Origin: Hoeflea sp.
GTDB lineage: Bacteria > Pseudomonadota > Alphaproteobacteria > Rhizobiales > Rhizobiaceae
DNA: 64,000 nucleotides
Direction of reading: 5' to 3'
Assembly (NCBI RefSeq): GCF_002733955.1
Contig: NZ_NVXQ01000008.1
Span: 1-64,000 of the forward strand
In this document: piece by piece, positions 59,184 through 64,000 of the stretch
How positions within the stretch are numbered: position 1 is the stretch's first letter
Layout: the number at the start of each line of letters is the position of its first letter
Made by a program: the position numbers and the translations under genes
Notes under the pieces: model-generated
What the model was told of the DNA's origin: nothing
The model's database searches: none
Seen by the model: the letters and a program-made list of their open reading frames with translations, nothing else

Positions 59184-59808
59184 TCAGGGCCTGACCGGCA
59201 TAGTAGAGCACCCAGACCGCGGGTCCCGTCAGCCGTTTTGCCGGGCTGTTTTCCGCCATCAGAAATTTCTCCGAGCCGAGAATCGCGTCTGACGCCATGA
59301 AAAGCGCTGCCCCAAGCAACACCAGACCACCCACCGTCACACCGCCAAGCCCCATCACTGCAATGGCCAGCACATAGGCCGCGACCGGCAGCGCCAAAGG
59401 ACCGGCATTTCGGACCATCAGGGTGCCCATGGCCAATGCAAACACGGCAACCGTCATCACCCCGGCCACGGGCGCTGAGGCCAGTCCCGAGCCTGACGAA
59501 AGCAAAAGCACCGCATAGGCGATATGCGCCAGCAGGAAGCTGCCCAGTCCACCCAGAAACGCCGGATCACCCTCATGCGCAAGAAACGCGTCGCCTGCAG
59601 CCGACAATGCCAGCGCGAGCACCAGCAACCACGGCCCTCCGGCATGAAATGCCAACACCGTAAGCGCAGCCACGGCCACAGTTTTGGCAACCGTCCGCTT
59701 CAGCGATGGCTTCTGCCCGAGCAGTCCCAGGTAGATCAGGAATCCGAGCCCTGAAACCGCCAACAAGCCGATGCCAGCCAAATCCAGACCATCAAGCACC
59801 GCGATCAC
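59161..59808 (-). CDS. YhhN family membrane protein (lysoplasmalogenase-like)
   Basis: A 215-residue polytopic inner-membrane protein with about eight hydrophobic segments. The YhhN/TMEM86 family motif ALFMASDAILGSEKF is near the C-terminus, with LSAAGDAFLA in the middle. TMEM86B hydrolyses lysoplasmalogens; bacterial members often lack an obvious plasmalogen substrate. The start is GTG without a strong ribosome site. It overlaps the cupin gene by 23 bases, tail to tail. Confidence 0.85.
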   Translation of the reverse strand: MIAVLDGLDLAGIGLLAVSGLGFLIYLGLLGQKPSLKRTVAKTVAVAALTVLAFHAGGPWLLVLALALSAAGDAFLAHEGDPAFLGGLGSFLLAHIAYAVLLLSSGSGLASAPVAGVMTVAVFALAMGTLMVRNAGPLALPVAAYVLAIAVMGLGGVTVGGLVLLGAALFMASDAILGSEKFLMAENSPAKRLTGPAVWVLYYAGQALITLGLLA

Positions 59809-59897
59809 CGCGGGCCAATCGTGTTGATTCTTGTCTCAAGCTTCCCCCACCCACCGGGCGCGCCACCGCCGGCTCCATCTCGCCTCGAACAGCTGGC

Positions 59898-60683
59898 TCA
59901 ACCGCCAAACCGGGTCGCTGCGACAATCACCAGACCGACCTTGGTCGGCACCTTGGCATAGACCGGGGCGCAGAAGCCACCGCGCTGATGTTCGGCAAAC
60001 CAGATTTCCATATCCTTGAGCTGTTTCAGATACCGGATCCCCGAGGAGCCTTTCCGGTAGCCGGCCTTGGGCTCGAACCGGATCGAGCAGACGATCGCAT
60101 CCCCCTTGAAACCCTTGGTGCTGTAAGGCCGCACGCTGATGGGGGTCAGATGCAGCGTGACACGGGATTGCCCGTCAAAGATCGGCAGGCTGCGCGGGCA
60201 GACTTTCGAGCCTGCCGGAAACACCAGTCCCGAGAGCGGATCAAGCACCTTGTGCATGTCCTCGGCCGACAGCGGAACCCAGTCATCAGCCGTTTGCTTG
60301 GTCTTCGGCGTGTTGGTGGCCGACTTGACGTTGCCATTGCTGAACTGGATCTCTGTCCGGTGCGCGTCCTTGCCGCTCGAATAGGAGACCAGAAAGGTTT
60401 TGGCGAGCAGCCGGTCTTCCGCAAGGGTGCCTGAAACACTGGCATTTCCGCGAACCTTTGAAAGGATGTCGGCAAAAGCTGACGTCTTCACATCGCCTGA
60501 AATCCTGTAGGAAGCGCCGTCGACCTGCGTCACAAAGCTTGCATAGGCCATAGGAAGCCCTGCAAGCGAGACCGAGTAATCGCTGTGCACCTCGACCGGC
60601 TCCGCCCTGAGCGGTGTCAGCCCACACAGCACGAGCGAAACCGCCAACGTCGCCACAGACAAAACCGAACGGCCACCGAGCAT
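59898..60683 (-). CDS. DUF3108 domain-containing exported protein
   Basis: A 261-residue exported protein. A signal peptide (about 1-28, ending LRAEPVEV) is followed by a DUF3108 domain that shares folds with lipid-binding or outer-membrane proteins. Segments include YRISGDVKTSAFADIL and VCSIRFEPKAGYR. The function is unknown. The gene diverges from rpmB across 278 bases, a neighbourhood common in rhizobia. Confidence 0.87.
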   Translation of the reverse strand: MLGGRSVLSVATLAVSLVLCGLTPLRAEPVEVHSDYSVSLAGLPMAYASFVTQVDGASYRISGDVKTSAFADILSKVRGNASVSGTLAEDRLLAKTFLVSYSSGKDAHRTEIQFSNGNVKSATNTPKTKQTADDWVPLSAEDMHKVLDPLSGLVFPAGSKVCPRSLPIFDGQSRVTLHLTPISVRPYSTKGFKGDAIVCSIRFEPKAGYRKGSSGIRYLKQLKDMEIWFAEHQRGGFCAPVYAKVPTKVGLVIVAATRFGG

Positions 60684-60843
60684 TCAAACCCCCTGCATAT
60701 AAAGCCTCTCCCGGCAGCGGTCGCCGGGTCTGATGCAAACCAGACTTCGTGTACAATGCGACAATTCCATGCCCGCAGCGATAAAAAATCAGCTATCATG
60801 GCCATCGAACGCCAGATAAGACCGATTCAACACCCGACGCGGC

Positions 60844-60872
60844 TTGACGCGGCTGGCTGGTCTGATTATAGA
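60844..60872 (+). promoter_or_regulatory. Promoter of rpmB
   Basis: TTGACG (60844-60849), 17 bases, and TATAGA (60867-60872) form a strong promoter pair. The transcript would start near 60880, giving an 80-base leader before the rpmB ATG at 60962. Confidence 0.7.
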
Positions 60873-60961
60873 CACGCGACTTCCGATAAAGGCCTGCGGT
60901 CCTTTGGGTGAGCCTACAACCTGGCTCGGCCCGTCCGTTGGCGAAGAGATATAGGTGCAAA

Positions 60962-61258
60962 ATGTCACGCAGCTGTGAATTGACCGGCAAGGCTGTACAG
61001 TCCGGAAACAATGTCAGCCACGCCAACAACCGGACACGTCGCCGGTTCCTGCCGAACCTGTGCAACGTCACGCTGATTTCCGATGCTCTCGGCCAGCGTT
61101 ACCGTCTGCGCATCTCGGCAAACGCTCTGCGCACTGTTGAGCATCGCGGCGGCCTCGACGCGTTCCTGGCCAAGGCCAAGGACGGCGAACTGTCGATGCG
61201 CGCGCGTCTGCTCAAGCGTCAGATCGCCAAGAAGATCGAAGAAAAAGCTGCTGCCTGA
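60962..61258 (+). CDS. rpmB: 50S ribosomal protein L28
   Basis: L28 (98 residues) is a basic protein of the large ribosomal subunit. The start [20 protein letters not shown] and [10 protein letters not shown] are diagnostic. It is longer than the 78-residue E. coli form, with a C-terminal helix typical of alphaproteobacteria. An in-frame extension to 60908 is rejected. A hairpin terminator follows. Confidence 0.97.
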   Translation: MSRSCELTGKAVQSGNNVSHANNRTRRRFLPNLCNVTLISDALGQRYRLRISANALRTVEHRGGLDAFLAKAKDGELSMRARLLKRQIAKKIEEKAAA

Positions 61259-61284
61259 ACCAGGCTGACGGCTTACCGTATATG

Positions 61285-61304
61285 AGGCGGGCCTTGGCCC
61301 GCCT
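61285..61304 (+). terminator. Hairpin terminator downstream of rpmB
   Basis: AGGCGGGCC (61285-61293) and GGCCCGCCT (61296-61304) are perfectly complementary, followed by a TCATCTTTTTC tract. The loop is two to four bases. It sits 26 bases past rpmB and 40 bases before the transporter start codon. Confidence 0.75.
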
Positions 61305-61344
61305 TCATCTTTTTCAACTGGTGGCATCAACCCAGGATAAAAAA

Positions 61345-61971
61345 ATGCGTATGATCCCTTCCGTATACCCGTTCATGGCCCTTATGGCCGCTGTCGTCGT
61401 GGCGTCGAACTATCTGGTTCAGTTCCCGGTCGATTACGCCATCGGCGCGCTCAATCTCGCCGATCTGCTGACCTGGGGTGCCTTCACCTATCCGGTGGCG
61501 TTCCTGATCACCGACCTAGCCAACCGTCGCTTCGGCCCGGCCACGGCGCGTCTGGTGGTGTTCACAGGCTTCATCATTGCCGTTGCCTTGTCGGTCTGGC
61601 TTGCCACGCCGCGCATTGCCATTGCCTCCGGATCGGCATTCCTGCTGGCGCAATTGCTTGATGTTTCCGTCTTTGACCGGCTGCGCAACAAGGTCTGGTG
61701 GCTGCCGCCGCTGGTCTCGACCATTATCGGCTCCAGCCTCGACACCGTGATCTTTTTTGGTCTCGCTTTCTCGCAAGCCGCCAACATCATCGGGCCGGGC
61801 GATGCATTCGCCACCGAAGTAGCACCGTTGCTCGGCATCTTCGCCGCAGAGGCCCCACGCTGGGTGTCCTGGGCGCTTGGTGACCTTGCGGTCAAGCTGA
61901 TCGTCGGATTGTCGATGTTGCTGCCCTACGGCGCCCTGATGCCGGTCCTGGCGCCCCAGGGTCGCGCCTGA
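61345..61971 (+). CDS. Queuosine precursor transporter (YhhQ family)
   Basis: A 208-residue polytopic membrane protein of the YhhQ family, which imports 7-cyano-7-deazaguanine or related queuosine precursors. Segments LADLLTWGAFTYPVAFLITDLANRRFG and QLLDVSVFDRLR are typical. The start at 61345 has AGGA upstream; ATG 61351 is an alternative. GluQRS at 33 kb acts on queuosine in tRNA-Asp, so the two genes belong to one pathway. It converges on the phytase-like gene. Confidence 0.85.
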   Translation: MRMIPSVYPFMALMAAVVVASNYLVQFPVDYAIGALNLADLLTWGAFTYPVAFLITDLANRRFGPATARLVVFTGFIIAVALSVWLATPRIAIASGSAFLLAQLLDVSVFDRLRNKVWWLPPLVSTIIGSSLDTVIFFGLAFSQAANIIGPGDAFATEVAPLLGIFAAEAPRWVSWALGDLAVKLIVGLSMLLPYGALMPVLAPQGRA

Positions 61972-61999
61972 ACAAAGACCTGCTGGTTCTCGGCTTTTT

Positions 62000-63025
62000 C
62001 TACTCTTCGCCACCAAGATAGCGGAATTCGAGAACCAGATTGCGCTGCAGGATGGAATGGTTGTCGTCCGACACCAGCGTGACGAAAATCTGCCCCGCAT
62101 CGTCCGTGCTGACATCCAGCCCTTCCATATTGTCGATCTGGTTGCCGAAATCGGCCTCCAGCAGCACCGGCCCGTCGACCAGGTTGCCCGGGCCCAGCCG
62201 GCTGCCATCGATGCGGCGGATGCGCATGCCGATGCCGCCCGCGATCGAGAACCGCCGCTCCAGCAACAGCAGATCACCGTTGGGCAGGAAATCCCCATCG
62301 GTCACGTCATAGGGCGGGTGTCGCTTGACGAAGAACACGCCTTTCAGCGGCCCGGTCAGGACCGCCGCATAGATATCGCCCGCAGCGTTGAGGCTCCGCT
62401 CGGTGACCACGACAACATCACCGGCCAACGGCGAAGCCTCGGGCGCCACCATCAGCGCTTCCGGCCCGCGATTGTTGCGAATCTCCGCAAGCGGGATCTG
62501 CAGCGGTAGCGACCGCAAAGGCCGCGCGCTGCCCGGCGCTTTTGCCGGATAGGCATCGACACGGCTCTGGCGCTCGAAACTGACCAGCACCTCGTCGCCC
62601 CGTAGAGCGATGCCCTCGGCGTCGACCCGCCATTTCTGGTCGGAGGATTCACCGTTTACGTCGAGAATCGGAGTGACCGAGAAATCCGTGACGCCGGTCA
62701 GCGCGCCGTCTGCGCCGCGTTCGAAACGGCCGGCATACCAGAAGCCGGTATCCATGATCCCGAGAAAGCTGCGCCTGTCATCTGACAACCGGATGCCCGA
62801 GATGGCTCCGAGCGTGGCGCTCGGCGAACTCAGCTCGATCCCGCCGACAAACTCAAAACTGCCAAACCGGCTCTCCTCGGACCCGACCTTGAAATGGCTG
62901 ATCAGGCGGGAATTGATCTCGATGGACTGATCGTCAGCGCGCGGCGCAACAGCGGTGGAAACCGCCAGCACCGAAGCGAGGCCGGCGACCAGTGACAGCC
63001 GCGCGAGGGTTCGCCGCGGTGTCAC
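62000..63025 (-). CDS. Esterase-like phytase-family protein, exported
   Basis: A 341-residue exported beta-propeller-like protein (PF13449, esterase-like activity of phytase). A signal peptide is visible (about 1-30, ending APRADD). Segments [39 protein letters not shown] and [17 protein letters not shown] repeat the strand pattern of a propeller. Phosphate substrates are unproven. The start is GTG, overlapping the cobT TGA (GTGA), so it is translationally coupled to cobT. Confidence 0.87.
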   Translation of the reverse strand: MTPRRTLARLSLVAGLASVLAVSTAVAPRADDQSIEINSRLISHFKVGSEESRFGSFEFVGGIELSSPSATLGAISGIRLSDDRRSFLGIMDTGFWYAGRFERGADGALTGVTDFSVTPILDVNGESSDQKWRVDAEGIALRGDEVLVSFERQSRVDAYPAKAPGSARPLRSLPLQIPLAEIRNNRGPEALMVAPEASPLAGDVVVVTERSLNAAGDIYAAVLTGPLKGVFFVKRHPPYDVTDGDFLPNGDLLLLERRFSIAGGIGMRIRRIDGSRLGPGNLVDGPVLLEADFGNQIDNMEGLDVSTDDAGQIFVTLVSDDNHSILQRNLVLEFRYLGGEE

Positions 63026-64000
63026 GCCCGCTTGCGTCCGCGCCGAGCCTGGGGATCGCCGGATTCATCGGCAAACAGGGCTGCCAGCTGCTCGGTCATC
63101 GCACCGGCCAGCTCTTCCGCATCGACAATCGTCACCGCGCGGCGATAGTAGCGGGTGACATCGTGACCGATACCGATGGCCAACAGTTCAACCGGCGAGC
63201 GCGTTTCGATTTCCTCGATCACCGCCCGCAGATGGCGCTCGAGATAATTGCCCGGATTGACCGACAGCGTGGAATCATCGACCGGCGCGCCATCGGAAAT
63301 CATCATCAGGATCTTGCGCTGTTCGGGACGCCGCGTCAGCCGCGAATGCGCCCAGATCAGCGCTTCGCCGTCGATGTTTTCCTTGAGCAGGCCTTCGCGC
63401 ATCATCAGCCCGAGATTGCGCCGCGCCCGGCGCCAGGGCGCATCCGCGGACTTGTAGATGATATGGCGCAGATCGTTGAGCCGGCCCGGCGTTGCCGGCT
63501 TGCCGCCGGTCAGCCACTTCTCGCGGCTCTGCCCGCCCTTCCACGCCTTGGTGGTAAAGCCAAGAAGCTCCACCTTGACGCCGCTGCGCTCAAGCGTCCG
63601 GGCCAGGATGTCCGCGCAGGTGGCCGCAACCGTGATCGGCCGGCCGCGCATCGAGCCCGAATTGTCGATCAGCAGCGTCACCACCGTATCGCGGAAATTG
63701 GTGTCCCGCTCCATCTTGAACGACAGCGGCTGCATCGGATCAATGATCATCCGCGTCAGCCGCGCGCTGTCGAGATAGCCTTCCTCGAGATCGAAATCCC
63801 AGGCCCGGTTCTGCTGCGCCATCAGCCGGCGCTGGAGCCGGTTGGCGAGCCGTCCGACAACCCCCTGCAGATGCGCCAGCTGCTTGTCGAGGAAGGACCG
63901 CAGCCGGTCGAGCTCGGCCTCGTCACAGAGCTCTTCGGCCGAGATTTCCTCGTCGAACTCGGTGGTAAAGACGTGATAATCGACCTTTTCGTTGAGATCG
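63022..64000 (-). CDS. cobT: Cobaltochelatase subunit CobT (3' part, cut by window edge)
   Basis: CobT, with CobN and CobS, inserts cobalt into hydrogenobyrinic acid a,c-diamide in the aerobic cobalamin pathway. Only the C-terminal 325 residues lie in the window; the frame is open to base 64000 and the start is beyond it. The VWA domain shows the MIDAS motif DNSGSMRG and the late [11 protein letters not shown] loop. Upstream residues ([16 protein letters not shown]) are part of the helical middle. It is followed by the phytase-like gene with a GTGA overlap. Confidence 0.95.
   Translation of the reverse strand, partial: DLNEKVDYHVFTTEFDEEISAEELCDEAELDRLRSFLDKQLAHLQGVVGRLANRLQRRLMAQQNRAWDFDLEEGYLDSARLTRMIIDPMQPLSFKMERDTNFRDTVVTLLIDNSGSMRGRPITVAATCADILARTLERSGVKVELLGFTTKAWKGGQSREKWLTGGKPATPGRLNDLRHIIYKSADAPWRRARRNLGLMMREGLLKENIDGEALIWAHSRLTRRPEQRKILMMISDGAPVDDSTLSVNPGNYLERHLRAVIEEIETRSPVELLAIGIGHDVTRYYRRAVTIVDAEELAGAMTEQLAALFADESGDPQARRGRKRA

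Overview
The window is a GC-rich, gene-dense stretch of ordinary chromosome from an alphaproteobacterium of the order Hyphomicrobiales (Rhizobiales), most likely a Rhizobiaceae or Hoeflea-like organism. This rests on gene content and order: DUF4167-prmC-prfA-ptsP-lysC, a divergent PpiC-type chaperone/secA pair, argH-lptM-lysA-TIGR02302, cpdR, ftsEX, aerobic cobaltochelatase cobT, an ExoD protein, and DUF1178, DUF2125, DUF3108 and DUF3291 proteins. The species is inference. I see no rRNA, insertion sequence, prophage or CRISPR array. One tRNA-Leu(CAA) is present.

Layout. 0.4-13.4 kb: an M23 cell-wall peptidase, clpB, the DUF4167-prmC-prfA-ptsP-lysC leftward block, and ubiG. 13.4-21.4 kb: a leftward comF-grxC-nitrilase-DUF1178-DUF3291 operon, a methyltransferase, a small Flp pilin with a companion membrane protein, and a leftward ppi-argJ-GNAT-mutT operon. 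21.5-29 kb: secA, a flippase/GNAT pair, and an acyl-CoA synthetase. 29-30 kb: a visibly less GC-rich pocket with an orphan lipoprotein beside tRNA-Leu. 30-37.5 kb: exoD, dsbB, HNH nuclease, DNA glycosylase, GluQRS, YihY, SDR, HIG1-type protein, PduO-type adenosyltransferase and rhomboid. 37.7-41 kb: etfBA, 3-hydroxybutyryl-CoA dehydrogenase and a DUF4442 protein. 41-48 kb: DUF2892 protein, tlpA, argH, lptM-lysA, a Gln-rich TIGR02302 protein and cpdR. 48-57 kb: hpt, ftsEX, YdcF-like protein, plsC, ChaC-like cyclotransferase, DUF2125 protein, tyrC-hisC. 57-64 kb: methyltransferase, gloB, DUF985 cupin, YhhN, DUF3108, rpmB, queuosine-precursor transporter, phytase-like protein and the 3' part of cobT.

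Functional themes. Amino-acid biosynthesis: lysC, lysA, argJ, argH, hisC, tyrC. Envelope and division: M23 peptidase, ftsEX, plsC, TIGR02302 protein, flippase, LptM. Glutathione and thiol chemistry: grxC, nitrilase-family amidase, ChaC, gloB, dsbB, tlpA. Also queuosine tRNA modification and cobalamin metabolism. Two intergenic regions carry TTAA-N7-TTAA boxes typical of the cell-cycle regulator CtrA, one before the pilin block and one between ftsE and a divergent membrane-protein gene. lysC has an intrinsic-terminator-like hairpin in its leader. I found no clearly novel multi-gene system. The best leads are regulatory, plus the orphan lipoprotein and a cysteine-free GluQRS.
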